Shown piece after piece: positions 45,311 to 56,622 of a stretch of DNA of 64,000 bases. A model generated the notes under the pieces. That model had not been told where the DNA came from. It worked only from the letters and a program-made list of their open reading frames with translations, and did no database searches. Within the stretch, counting starts at the first letter, position 1. Each line of letters opens with the position of its first letter. The stretch is from Limnomonas spitsbergensis (Eukaryota > Chlorophyta > Chlorophyceae > Chlamydomonadales). The stretch is from NCBI GenBank assembly GCA_037349105.1, contig JAYJMM010000123.1, positions 4,588,001-4,652,000 of the forward strand. The letters run 5' to 3'. The position numbers and the translations under genes are program-made.

Positions 45311-46500
45311 CTGGTTGAGCTTCCATTGCTGCATGCAATAACGTACACTTTATGTATACAATGCCATTAGGAGCTCTGAAAAGTTTCAAGGAGAATGAGC
45401 AAGCGATGGGCGAGAAATTACTGCCCAAATTTACGACATGCAAAAGTGTTGCCCTTGGCCGAACCGGAAGGTCGTAAGTTCACGCAAAACTTTGTACGGA
45501 GCTATTGTAATCACCTCATCGATTCATTCGCGCATTCACCACTCGGAGTTCTGTATTTTTCTCCAACTTTGGCGAGGTATATATCACTTAGAACTTGGCC
45601 AAACTGCATGTTGTCACCCAGCGTTTTTAATGGGAGACTCTGATTTGATTAACTGTCGCGACACTGTGTTCTCTTTGTGACTCTCGCACGCATCGCTGCA
45701 AGCTTTGTCATCGCTTCGCTGATTCATTTTTCATGTTCCTCTTGCACAGGTTTTCGTTGTTTATCTTGCGACCAAGAGAACGAATCCTTCATACACCAGT
45801 GCGAAACAATGTGTATTTTGGGGGGTATGCATTGCTGGATCATGTCATGGTAGGGAATAGGTAGGGGGGGGGGCAATCCATGCATGGTAGGGAATAGGCA
45901 CGTTCAGTCACCCTCGGGCGTGCGCCCCCTAGGGCACGGCAGTTCATGCATGGTAGGGAATAGGTACTGACATCACTTGACCTCTCGCCGGTTTTTTTCA
46001 CTCCAAATAAGTGAGCGTGCACATGATGTGCATGGGGTGGCATGGGGTAGTGGCATGGCGCGCCCTCAGCGTGACATCCATCCTCACCCCCATCGTCGCT
46101 CCCCACCCATCCCATGGCGGCGCTGGGCGGTGCGCGCGAGTGGTGGAATATGCATGGCGTCGCTGGGCGGTGCCACGCGCTGCCCCACGCGCACCTGCCC
46201 TTGCGTTGCCCCTGCGCTGCCCTTGCTCTGCCCCATGCGCTGGGAGTGTGGACATGATGACACTTGGGTTGACCTGACCTCAGGGGGGGTGAAGCTAAAG
46301 TATGTCGGATCTGGACATTGTATGGCTGGGTTGTGCATGTACATCAGGATCTAAATCCTCCTACTCACCCACTAAAAAAGGCTGCAGCTGAGCATCTGCT
46401 TAGCCACGGCAGAACCTTACCGCATCCTTTGCAAACATGCAGAAAGCAGACATGGCGTGGAGCGCAATGAGGGTTTCTCACGGCACCGTTCGGATTTGCC

Positions 46501-47308
46501 ATGCAGATGATGCGTTTCCAAGTCTTAGGACGGCAAGATGAGCATTTGGGCTACGTATCATCTGACAAACCCAGCAAGTGCGGGGACTCCCTCTGGCCGC
46601 AAGTTCGCGAACTCAGCGCTGACAAGTACGGTGTGGAGGAATCGGCCATCAACCTGGACAGCGTCAAGCTGTCCAGTGGGCTGGTGCCATGGGCATCCGC
46701 GTCAAACATGACGATAATGCAGGTATGATTGAGCCCACACATTTTCCTATCGGAAATTCTTTCTAAATGCATTGCAAATGATGGTGATTGTTTGCTCGCA
46801 GTTGTCCAAGGAGGGCGCCAGCGTCTACGTGCAGCCACCTGCACAGGCAGAGCCCGTATACGTGCGGGACATGCGGGGAGTCCAAGCTGAATTAAAGCTT
46901 CACATGGAGCAGCTTGCAAACGCCTTTCAGCGCATCGATCATTTGGAGAAGGGACAGCAGCGGCTGCAACAGCTAGCTCTGCGTTGCCTGCTCGACAAAG
47001 CACGGGAGACTCTCGTAGGGCATGAGCTGATGGATGCAGAGCGCGGCTCGGCATGGAACGACAGGTTGAGGAACATCACTATTCCAAATGGCGTTACCCG
47101 AAATGCAGTCAACCTCACCCGTTTTGGGCAAGGCTCCCAGCAGCAGGGTGGCAACATGGCTCACGACTTCCAAATGGCCACTGTTGCGGATGCAGTGACC
47201 TCTGTGCAGCGACCCCATCTAGGGGCACTGTATCGCCAGCTCTTCCTGATGTGCTATGGCAAGGATGCGGAGGATGTCGCCTTTGTGGAGTTGCCATCAG
47301 ATGAATGA
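46501..47308 (+). CDS. unidentified two-exon gene
   Basis: Exon 1 46501-46722 ends ATGCAG|GTATGATT; exon 2 46802-47308 starts after TTGCTCGCAG; both junctions phase 0; 242 residues. Exon 1 encodes FQVLGRQDEHLGYVSSDKPS and a mixed alpha/beta-like sequence. Exon 2 has a predicted coiled coil (VQAELKLHMEQLANAFQRID, then LEKGQQRLQQLAL), then GNMAHDFQMATVADAVTSVQ and an acidic end. No signal peptide or membrane segment. Family not recognised; nearby repeats leave open a mobile-element origin. Confidence 0.6.
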
Positions 47309-48047
47309 AAAGGTAGGGTTTATCGTTCAGACCTGGGTATAAATTTAGTAGTGGGAAGTTTCGAAAGTATCGATCGGTTATGCTATGGATTCTGTTTTCC
47401 GATGGTTAGGGACCTTTTCTAGCCTCTGGATTTGCTATCGAGTTTTTGCCCTGCCGCTCTCAACACCATGTTCACTGCATTGACCACCTTGCGCAGGTCC
47501 CACTCGGCATCCTTCTTTGTCACAGCGGCCTTGCTCCCCGCCATCCGAAACACATCTGGGTGGCCTTCATTTAGGCCTATGGGGAGTCAAATACATTAAT
47601 GCCGCGTGACAGTGGCGCCTCCTGCGGTGCCACTGTTTGCCACTGTTGGACTGGTTATTGCGATACGCGCTGTGCCACCGACTCTGGCGACCTTAAATAC
47701 ATATATAATGTACAGTCCATCCAATTTCGGCTGCGTAGTGATCTCCTCGGCATTCAGGGGTCGATTACCGACCTCAGAGGGTATTTTATCGGCGACTGGA
47801 AGGTTCTCCTGGTGCATATCGGAACGATTTGATACAACACGGAACGACTAAGTGGTACTATCTTTTATGTTTTTTCCGACCTTTCAACGTCTCTCTCAAG
47901 AACACACTGGAAACAGTGTGAACATATTAAAAATTCCTTACCGGCACTCATTCTCTTTTAATAGCTCACGGCGCCTTTATCGCCGGTCAATCCGCTATTA
48001 TAAGTTATATATATTGGCCGCGGCAGTAGGCCTTTGGTGGTCGCATG

Positions 48048-48078
48048 CACCCACACACTGTGCCCCAGTGTGTGGGTG
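48048..48078. repeat. perfect 13-bp hairpin
   Basis: CACCCACACACTG, 5-nt loop TGCCC, CAGTGTGTGGGTG. Confidence 0.85.
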
Positions 48079-48140
48079 GACAAAAAACAAGGGTGGACAA
48101 AGCCAGTCATTACATTCGTCAGGCGTCGATGTTTTGGGCA

Positions 48141-48180
48141 GCCGACGGCTACACACTGGCTCCAGTGTGTAGCCGTCGGC
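48141..48180. repeat. perfect 19-bp hairpin
   Basis: GCCGACGGCTACACACTGG, 2-nt centre, and its exact inverse. Shares the ACACACTG/CAGTGTGT core with the hairpin 63 bp upstream. Confidence 0.9.
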
Positions 48181-48673
48181 GTCTAGTGGACTAGCGATTC
48201 TCAGGCGCATCTTAATAGCAGCTTGGGGCATTATTGGATCGGAGCGTTCATGCATGGGGCGTGCATATCATCTAATAATGTACCCTCTCGTATGCATAAG
48301 TATGCATGGCTAAGGTGCAGAGCCTGAGGTCACATTGACTTTCATGCTCCATTTAAAGCTTTTGTGATCCATCACAGCTTTTTTGAACCATCACAGCTTT
48401 AGTTAGCGGTACCGTCAGTTGTTGAATGACTTCATCCTTTCTAATATAATATGTTTACGCGATATCGATACTATTTCGATAAATATATTTGAAGTGTGCA
48501 GTAATCGATACTGTTTCGTGAACATATATTTGGAAGTGTGCCAGTACGTCGCTTTTTTACAACGCGGAACGCGATTTCTGCGTCATGTCCGGCACATGTG
48601 ACAACCTTCACCGGCCCATCCCGGTGGCGCTGCGTTCGACCCATTTTTTCCCGTTGCAACTGCTCTTATCAGG

Positions 48674-48850
48674 ATGATAACACCTGCCCCCAATTCCGAC
48701 AAATACGCCGAGCTTATGAAGGAGCTCAAAGGCATCAGCAGCCGACTGACCTCTGTCGAGGCACGCATGGCTTCGTTGGATAGACTCGAGGCCCGCATGG
48801 ATGCCATGGACACCGGCATGAAGCAGATCTGCAAGTCAGTCAAGAACTAG
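48674..48850 (+). CDS. 58-residue coiled-coil ORF
   Basis: ATG to TAG, reads MITPAPNSDKYAELMKELKG then a heptad-rich ISSRLTSVEARMASLDRLEA and RMDAMDTGMKQICKSVKN. Typical of a short coiled coil; could be the N-terminus of a retrotransposon ORF1 or a decayed gene. No family recognised, no neighbour that explains it. Confidence 0.4.
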   Translation: MITPAPNSDKYAELMKELKGISSRLTSVEARMASLDRLEARMDAMDTGMKQICKSVKN

Positions 48851-50505
48851 GATGAAAAGATTGTTGCGCACATCAATTCTGCTCACGGTTACGTTAACAA
48901 TCACACCATGCCGTTCTCAACATACTCCGCTCAGGCCAATCGTGGGTCCTCGGGGTGATTTCCCATGCTCCATTTAAAGCTTTTGTTACCCATCACAGCT
49001 TTTGTTACCCATCACAACTTTTTGTTAGCGGTACCGTCAGTCGCTGTATGACTTCATCATTTCCATTGATTGAATTTTTCAACGAGCTCCATTGGCAGTG
49101 TCATGTGTCACGCTGCAGCAGAGACCTATCAGGTCCTTGGTGGATCCAGACCTTCAGGGATGCACTGCTAGTGCTTCTTCTGATTTTAATGCAAATCATA
49201 TACCGTACATGAAAGTTATAGTTTGCATCATGAAGCAAAGTCAAGGAGAAAGCGCGTCAAACAGACATTTTTTTGCACAAAATACGACTTTCACGACTAT
49301 CCAGCTTTATTTGGTTCGACGGTTTTATTTTTCAAGGCCACTTTATCCATAGTGGTATCATGTTTTGAGACCATAGTAGATACCAATTGACACTCATAGT
49401 ACGGTACTTACTTGGTTGCATTTTGTACTAGCACGCTTTCTTTCTCTGCTTTCTTTGCAATCTCGGTCTACGTCAGTATGACAGATCGTGACATATATAT
49501 GCTTTCTCTGATCATCAAAGGGAAAAACCTGCATATGACCGACATTAGTCCAACATGTTATTATGTTAAGATATTTGTTTTTCTTCAATAGTGACAACTA
49601 TTGGACACTGCGGAAACTGCTAAGCAAGACATGACTTGGGCCATTCTGCCGTTGCATACCGCTCGTGTCCGTCTTGATGTTCATTCGAACTTTGAGGTAC
49701 CGGCCGGGCAGTCAGTCGGATCTCATGTCGTGAGCCCCACATCCGCTATACGACTCCATACTTTTCTCGCTTACACAGAACAAGGAAAAATGAAATTAAG
49801 CTCAGCCACGTCGACAAAGTCAACAAGGGAAGTCAATAGAGACGGCGCAATGAAGAGGAAAGAAAGGAAAGCAAGTACAACTTCCAAACAACAAGAACAT
49901 CAATAAAATGGTCAGACAAGCCGCATCCCCAGACCCTGAAGACACTAGCCTTCAAAAAACTCAACTATAAAGTCCACAAAAGCCATGGCATCCCACTCCT
50001 GCCAGCGGGCTACGGTATCCTAGTCCTTATCTCGTACGGAGGAAATTGAAAGGAACTTTAAGTAGGAGGAAAGACAGTGAGGAGTATAAAGGACAAGGCC
50101 CCCCCCAATGTATCCCCGATGTCACAATCCTGTTTTTTCTCAACCTAACTTTGCTTGTACCAGTACGAACGGTTACGCGACGCCGGTACGGCATAGGTCT
50201 TGGTTCTCACGGAGCTGCCAAAAGGATCCTACCTCTGTAAGCCTACAACTCCAAGAATGATTGCGCTTTCTAGAGGGCTTGGTCCAGCTATGAGTTGTGG
50301 TTGTGCGGGGCCTTGAAGCCAAGGCAGTGCCTCCATTGTATGTGCCAGTTGTGGTTGCCACTGATGTTGTGCCTTTGTATAAAGCTGCCCTAGCGCTTGT
50401 AGCAACGTGTGACCATGCGGTTGCCATGCATACCTTATCCGTTTTCCCTCTCAACTTAAGTTTCTTTTCTCCAACGAGACAGTTGGGCGCCCGCGCGGCC
50501 GAGCC
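48851..50505. other. no recognisable gene
   Basis: Contains a third copy of the TCCATTTAAAGCTTTTG/CATCACAGCTT block (48965) and AT-richer sequence. A 101-codon forward frame at 49601 is not protein-like beyond its Lys/Ser-rich end. Confidence 0.4.
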
Positions 50506-50510
50506 TTTTT

Positions 50511-50539
50511 GGGCAGGGCCCAGAGGTGTTTTGTCATTG
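50511..50539 (+). mobile_element. family B end fragment
   Basis: GGCAGGGCCCAGAGGTGTTT followed by TGTCATTG, matching 10015-10042. Confidence 0.5.
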
Positions 50540-51345
50540 ACCTTTCGATCGGCACACGTAGAATAACGCACCATTCTTGCAACCTTCATTCCTTACCCTT
50601 CGAGACGTACTTAATGTTCATACGGTACATGGAAACTCAGTTGGGAGGAAAATGGAAAGCCCCGGGTGAAACCGAGCCCGGTAAGGCCAAGGACATTTCA
50701 CATGCACTTTCAATCGGCACGTGTACAAGTACGTGCCTTTCTTGCAACCTTTATTCCTTACGAATCGGGTATCGGCCAGGGGGAGGCGGAAAATCTCTGC
50801 GGTTGGTTCCGATGCGGGTCCCAACGCCTTTTCTTTCTCGATGTCAAGTTGGCGCTTTTAAATTAGGTTTATTATGGATATTAATAATCGATATAAGAAT
50901 CTCACATCGTCGGAGAGTGGGGAAAGCCAAGAGCAAGAGGTGTGCCTTGCCAGACCCTTGGTTTCGGAGATGCTCCGTCTCTCCTATTAGGCCGACCCCC
51001 CTTCCAAGTCCTTCCGAAACGTAAGGTTCCTACAAGGGAAATCTGGGGGGAAGTGGAAGTCTTGGGGTGGAACCGACGGACCCCCCATAGGGCCTAGACA
51101 TTTCACGTGCACTTTTCAATCAGTAGTATGCGACGACACATACACCTTTCTTGCAACCTTTATATATCTCCTACCCTCCGGAACGTAAGGTTCCTAGAAG
51201 ATAAATTCGGGGTGAAAGTGGGAAAGTGGAAAGCCCCTCGGTGAAACTAACTACTCCGTGAGGGGCGGGACATATCTCTCACCTTTCGATCGGCACACCA
51301 ACAAGGCAGTATTCTCATTTCTTGCAACTGTCATTCACACGGGCC
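50540..51345. repeat. diverged repeats of about 230 bp
   Basis: Three to four units sharing TTTCGATCGGCACAC, TTCTTGCAACCTTTATTCC, CGAAACGTAAGGTTCCTA and GTGGAAAGCCCC..GGTGAAACC, in that order. Non-coding. Confidence 0.7.
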
Positions 51346-51789
51346 TTGTGACAAACTAAGGAGCCCACTTATTATCTTCTTACCACTATGTTCCCATGTG
51401 AAGCGCAACGTAACGTAAGGGATAATAGGGGGGTAAATGTGTATGTAGGTACCGTAGGTTGGTAGATAGATAGGTGATTGAGTAAAAAATATGTTCTCCG
51501 ATTGAAATGAAATTGGTGCAATGGATTATGCACGAAATGAATGATGTATTCACCGTGCCAAAAGTGTGAAAATGTGGAATTCGACTTTTCGCCCGAAAGT
51601 CCGTTGAAGTGCGAATATTTTCCACAGCCATCGCTTACCAGTTTCACTTGTTTTTCGCAGGGTCACAGTCAAGTTTTTCTGTAACATTTCGTCAGTCTTT
51701 CGCAAAGCTATCGCGATATTGTTCTGAAGCGTGGTAGTAAGGGATAATAGTGGGCTGTGTGAATTACGACTTTCCCCCGCACCACAAGA

Positions 51790-52230
51790 CGGCGTGGGGG
51801 GCGTTACCAGGGTAAAACGGCTTTTTACTAGGGTGGAAATGTCCGATACAAGGTAAACGCGTTTACCATGGTGAAGTCGTTTACCCTGGTAAGGGTATGA
51901 GTACCCTGGTAAAGGGAATGTTACCATGGTCAGTGGTACCCTGGTAACAATACCCCGGTATTTATGTCCGTTACTATGGTAACAATACCCTGGTTGTACC
52001 ATGGTACGTGTGTCCGTAACTATGGTAACCATACCATGGTACAAATGTCCGATACTAGGTACCAATACCCTGGTATACCGTGTCCGATACTATGGTCACA
52101 ATACCATGTTATACCCTGGTATACCGTGTCCGATACTATGGTTACATTATCCGGTTATACCCTAGGATAACCCGATACAATGGTTACGGTACCCTGTTAT
52201 TAGTGTCCAATAACTATGCAGTACCCTACA
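51790..52230. repeat. ACCATGGT / ACCCTGGTA palindromic repeats
   Basis: About ten irregular units of 35-50 bp: ATGTCCGATACTATGGTAAC alternating with ATACCCTGGTAT and the self-complementary TACCATGGTA. Ends about 75 bp before the transposase array. Confidence 0.8.
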
Positions 52231-52305
52231 CGTGTGATTGTTGTCTGCCCCAGCTTGAATTCCACAATATGGGTACTTCCAATTACATGCACACCCATCA
52301 ACATG

Positions 52306-52468
52306 CAAGATGGACGCTAAGGGCTGCAGAACTCTCCAGGAGTTTAAGGTATCCCTGATCAAGGAGGTAGCAGCAGTTACCAAGGAGTACTTCTCTAAGC
52401 TGGTGGGCAGCATGCCCAAAAGGATCGTTGCATGCATCCGCAAGAAGGGCGACAAGACAAAATATTGA
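52306..52468 (+). pseudogene. transposase unit 0, C-terminal fragment
   Basis: Begins mid-gene at CAAGATGGACGC and reads KMDAKGCRTLQEFKVSLIKE to RKKGDKTKY and TGA. It marks the array's left junction with unrelated sequence. Confidence 0.85.
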
Positions 52469-52679
52469 AAATTCATGCCACCCGCCGCTACAGCACTGTA
52501 CCCGGAAGAAAATCTCGCAGGTCTTGAACATCATCAGTGGGACCCGGACCATGCACACACATGGTGGGCATGCCCTAGGGAGGTACAGCACCCACGCAAA
52601 GCGAAATAAGACCTGGCTACTCGAGAGCACAAAATTGGCATCCCTAAAATTATTGCATTTCAGGGCCTCATTTGCTCCC

Positions 52680-53786
52680 ATGGGGCTCACCTCTGAAGAA
52701 CTCCGTTGGGCTATCGTAACGAGGTGGAATGAGAACCATGACATCTCCAAAGCAAGACAGCTAGGCAGCTTGGACTATCCGACAGGGTTGTGGAGCACAG
52801 GGTGCAGCGATATAAAGATTCCGGAGCTGTCCACGTCGTGCCAAAGTCCGGCAAGAAGAGGATCCTCAGCCCAGAGGCGGAGTCCCGGGCCTATGACCTG
52901 CTGCTGAGCAACCAGCATGGTGGTGCAAAAACAGTTGCACAGGAGCTTGGGACATTAGGCTTGGTCACCAGGCCAGTGGGGAAGAAGACTGTCATTCGAG
53001 CAGCCCGGAGGCACGCATCGGAAAAATTGAGGGTTCTGCGGGGTGCGCCTAGGAAGCAGCTTTCGGGGTCAACTCGACAGAAGCGGCTGGACTTCTGCAA
53101 AGCCAGCAAGGGAAGGCACTGGAGCCACGTCCTCTTCACCGACCAGAAGAAGTTTCCATTCACCCACCCAGGGGTGAAGGTGCAGCCTGTGTCCTGGGGC
53201 GTGGAGGGTGAGGGTAAGAGAGTGGTACGTGAGGCAGCCTCTCCAAATCACCCACATGGTCCTCAACGTGTATACGGGCATCTGCAAGTGGGGAATCAGC
53301 AAGCTTCACTTTGTGGCAGGCACCAGCAGCCAGAAGACCACCTTCAAGAACAAGAAGGGCCAGGTGGCCAGGAATATTACCACAGAGGAGTATGAGGAGG
53401 TCGTGAAGGCGACATTCCTGCCTGAGGGACAGCGCCTCTTCACCCAGCACGACATTGCTACATGGTACCTTCAGCAGGAAAACGACCCTACCCACAGAGC
53501 AGCCATACCTGTGGTGAAGAGGTGGAACTCCCAGCGTGGCAGAAGTGTGGGCCTCCTCCAGAAGTGGCCTCCCAACAGCCCGGACTTGAGTCCGATCGAG
53601 AACTTTTGGGTATATATGCAGGCCAAGATGGACGCTAAGGGCTGCAGAACTCTCCAGGAGTTTAAGGTATCCCTGATCAAGGAGGTAGCAGCAGTTGCCA
53701 AGGAGTACTTCTCTAAGCTGGTGGGCAGCATGCCCAAAAGGATCGTTCCATGCATCCGCAAGAAGGGCGACAAGACAAAATATTGA
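52680..53786 (+). pseudogene. Tc1/mariner transposase unit 1
   Basis: A 5-bp insertion near 52750 breaks the frame inside the first helix-turn-helix, and a 1-nt shift near 53252 breaks the DDE core. Class marker: FTDQKKFPFTHPG; second catalytic motif QQENDPTH; third SPDLSPIENFW. Ends KGDKTKY TGA. Confidence 0.9.
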
Positions 53787-53997
53787 AAATGCATGCCACC
53801 CGCCGCCACAGCACTGTACCCGGAAGAAAATCTCGCAGGTCTTGAACATCATCAGTGGGACCCGGACCATGCACACACATGGTGGGCATGCCCTAGGGAG
53901 GTACAACACCCACGCAAAGCGAAATAAGACCTGGCTACTCGAAAGCACAAAATTGGCATCCCTAAAATTATTGCATTTCAGGGCCTCATTTGCTCCC

Positions 53998-55239
53998 ATG
54001 GGGCTCACCTCTGAAGAACTCCGTTGGGCTATCGTAACGAGGTGGAATGAGAACCACGACATCTCCAAGACAGCTAGGCAGCTTGGACTTTCTGACAGGG
54101 TTGTGGAGCACAGGGTGCAGCGATATAAAGATTCCGGAGCTGTCCACGTCGCGCCAAAGTCCGGCAAGAAGAGGATCCTCAGCCCAGAGGCGGAGTCCCG
54201 GGCCTATGACCTGCTGCTGAGCAACCAGCATGGTGGTGCAAAAACAGTTGCACAGGAGCTTGGGACATTAGGCTTGGTCACCAGGCCTGTGGGGAAGAAG
54301 ACTGTCATTCGAGCAGCCCGGAGGCACGCATCGGAAAAATTGAGGGTTCTGCGGGGTGCGCCTAGGAAGCAGCTTTCGGGGTCAACTCGACAGAAGCGGC
54401 TGGACTTCTGCAAAGCCAGCAAGGGAAGGGACTGGAGCCACGTCCTCTTAACCGACCGGAAGAAGTTTCCATCTACCTACCCAGGGGTGAAGGTGCAGCC
54501 TGTGTCCTGGGGCGTGGAGGGTGAGGGTGAGAGAGCGGTACGTGAGGCAGCCTCTCCAAATCACCCCCTGGTCCTCAACGTGTATGCGGGCATCTGCAAG
54601 TGGGGAATCAGCAAGCTTCACTTTGTGGCAGGCACCAGCAGCCAGAAGACCACCTTCAAGAACAAGAAGGGCCAGGTGGCCAGGAATATTACCACAGAGG
54701 AGTATGAGGAGGTCGTGAAGGCGACATTCCTGCCTGAGGGACAGCGCCTCTTCACTCAGCGCGACATTGCTACATGGTACCTTCAGCAGGAAAACGACCC
54801 TACCCACAGAGCAGCCATACCTGTGGTGAAGAGGTGGAACTCCCAGCGTGGCAGAAGTGTGGGCCTCCTCCAGAAGTGGTCTCCCAACAGCCCGGACTTG
54901 AGTCTGATCGAAAACGTTTGGGTATATATGTAGGCCAAGATGGACGCTAGGGGCTGCAGAACTCTCCAGGAGTTTAAGGTATCCCTGATCAAGGAGGTAA
55001 CAGCAGTTACCAAGGAGTACTTCTCTAAGCTGGTGGGCAGCATGCCCAAAAGGATCGTTCCATGCATCCGCAAGAAGGGCGACAAGACAAAATATTGGAA
55101 ATTCTTGCCACCCGCCGCTACAGCACTGTACCCGGAAGAAAATCTCGCAGGTCTTGAACATCATCAGTGGGACCCGGACCATGCACACACATGGTGGGCA
55201 TGCCCTAGGGAGGTACAACACCCACGCAAAGCGAAATAA
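53998..55239 (+). pseudogene. Tc1/mariner transposase unit 2, frame intact to a TAG
   Basis: The only unit open from MGLTSEELRWAIVTRWNENH through the DDE core. Domains: helix-turn-helix ISKTARQLGLSDRVVEHWVQ-like (here EHRVQ), second helix-turn-helix before AARRHASEK, first Asp in LLTDRKKF, second site QQENDPTH, third SPDLSLIENVW. A TAG at 54931 (CAG in the others) truncates it; past that the frame continues, and the usual TGA is TGG, so it would run to 55239. Lacks the 1-nt insertion of the others. Confidence 0.9.
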
Positions 55240-55309
55240 GACCTGGCTACTCGAGAGCACAAAATTGGCATCCCTAAAATTATTGCATTTCAGGGCCTCA
55301 TTTGCTCCC

Positions 55310-56552
55310 ATGGGGCTCACCTCTGAAGAACTCCGTTGGGCTATCGTAACGAGGTGGAATGAGAACCACGACATCTCCAAGACAGCTAGGCAGCTTGGAC
55401 TATCCGACAGGGTTGTGGAGCACTGGGTGCAGCGATATAAAGATTCCGGAGCTGTCCACGTCGCGCCAAAGTCCGGCAAGAAGAGGATCCTCAGCCCAGA
55501 GGCGGAGTCCCGGGCCTATGACCTGCTGCTGAGCAACCAGCATGGTGGTGCAAAAACAGTTGCACAGGAGCTTGGGACATTAGGCTTGGTCACCAGGCCA
55601 GTGGGGAAGAAGACTGTCATTCGAGCAGCCCGGAGGCACGCATCGGAAAAATTGAGGGTTCTGCGGGGTGCGCCTAGGAAGCAGCTTTCGGGGTCAACTC
55701 GACAGAAGCGGCTGGACTTCTGCAAAGCCAGCAAGGGAAGGGACTGGAGCCACGTCCTCTTCACCGACCAGAAGAAGTTTCCATGCACCTACCCAGGGGT
55801 GAAGGTGCAACCTGTGTCCTGGGGCGTGGAGGGTGAGGGTGAGAGAGTGGTACGTGAGGCAGCCTCTCCAAATCACCCACATGGTCCTCAACGTGTATGC
55901 GGGCATCTGCAAGTGGGGAATCAGCAAGCTTCACTTTGTGGCAGGCACCAGCAGCCAGAAGACCACCTTCAAGAACAAGAAGGGCCAGGTGGCCAGGAAT
56001 ATTACCACAGAGGAGTATGAGGAGGTCGTGAAGGCAACATTCCTGCCTGAGGGACAGCGCCTCTTCACCCAGCACGACATTGCTACATGGTACCTTCAGC
56101 AGGAAAACGACCCTACCCACAGAGCAGCCATACCTGTGGTGAAGAGGTGGAACTCCCAGCGTGGCAGAAGTGTGGGCCTCCTCCAGAAGTGGCCTCCCAA
56201 CAGCCCGGACTTGAGTCCGATCGAGAACTTTTGGGTATATATGCAGGCCAAGATGGACGCTAAGGGCTGCAGAACTCTCCAGGAGTTTAAGGTATCCCTG
56301 ATCAAGGAGGTAGCAGCAGTTGCCAAGGAGTACTTCTCTAAGCTGGTGGGCAGCATGCCCAAAAGGATCGTTCCATGCATCCGCAAGAAGGGCGACAAGA
56401 CAAAATATTGGAAATTCTTGCCACCCGCCGCTACAGCACTGTACCCGGAAGAAAATCTCGCAGGTCTTGAACATCATCAGTGGGACCCGGACCATGCACA
56501 CACATGGTGGGCATGCCCTAGGGAGGTACAACACCCACGCAAAGCGAAATAA
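55310..56552 (+). pseudogene. Tc1/mariner transposase unit 3
   Basis: 1-nt frameshift after REAASPNHP; TGA lost to TGG, extending the frame to 56552. Marker FTDQKKFPCTYPG, same as unit 6. Confidence 0.9.
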
Positions 56553-56622
56553 GACCTGGCTACTCGAGAGCACAAAATTGGCATCCCTAAAATTATTGCA
56601 TTTCAGGGCCTCATTTGCTCCC

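Larger units (their letters stand above)
41309..46500. other. repeat-rich stretch without a firm gene
   Basis: Includes a hairpin (41529), a family A-like piece (about 42043-42120), ATGCAT-rich sequence (43540-43985) and the 97-bp satellite (44580). A forward frame at 44243-44560 is open (105 codons, GCKAHYTFKCRHSREEDGQH) but unlike any family I know. GGTAGGGAATAGG is repeated three times at 45845-45965. Confidence 0.45.
47309..48673. other. spacer with hairpins
   Basis: No gene recognised. Holds the two perfect hairpins at 48048 and 48141, the duplicate of 43877-43985, and a copy of ATGCTCCATTTAAAGCTTTT (48346; also at 43166 and 48965). Confidence 0.5.

Noticed and set aside
53215..53260. 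Intron in the transposase instead of a frameshift (GTGAGGGTGAG start)
   Set aside because: Unit 2 reads straight through this stretch with family-like sequence, so it is coding and the others carry a 1-nt insertion.
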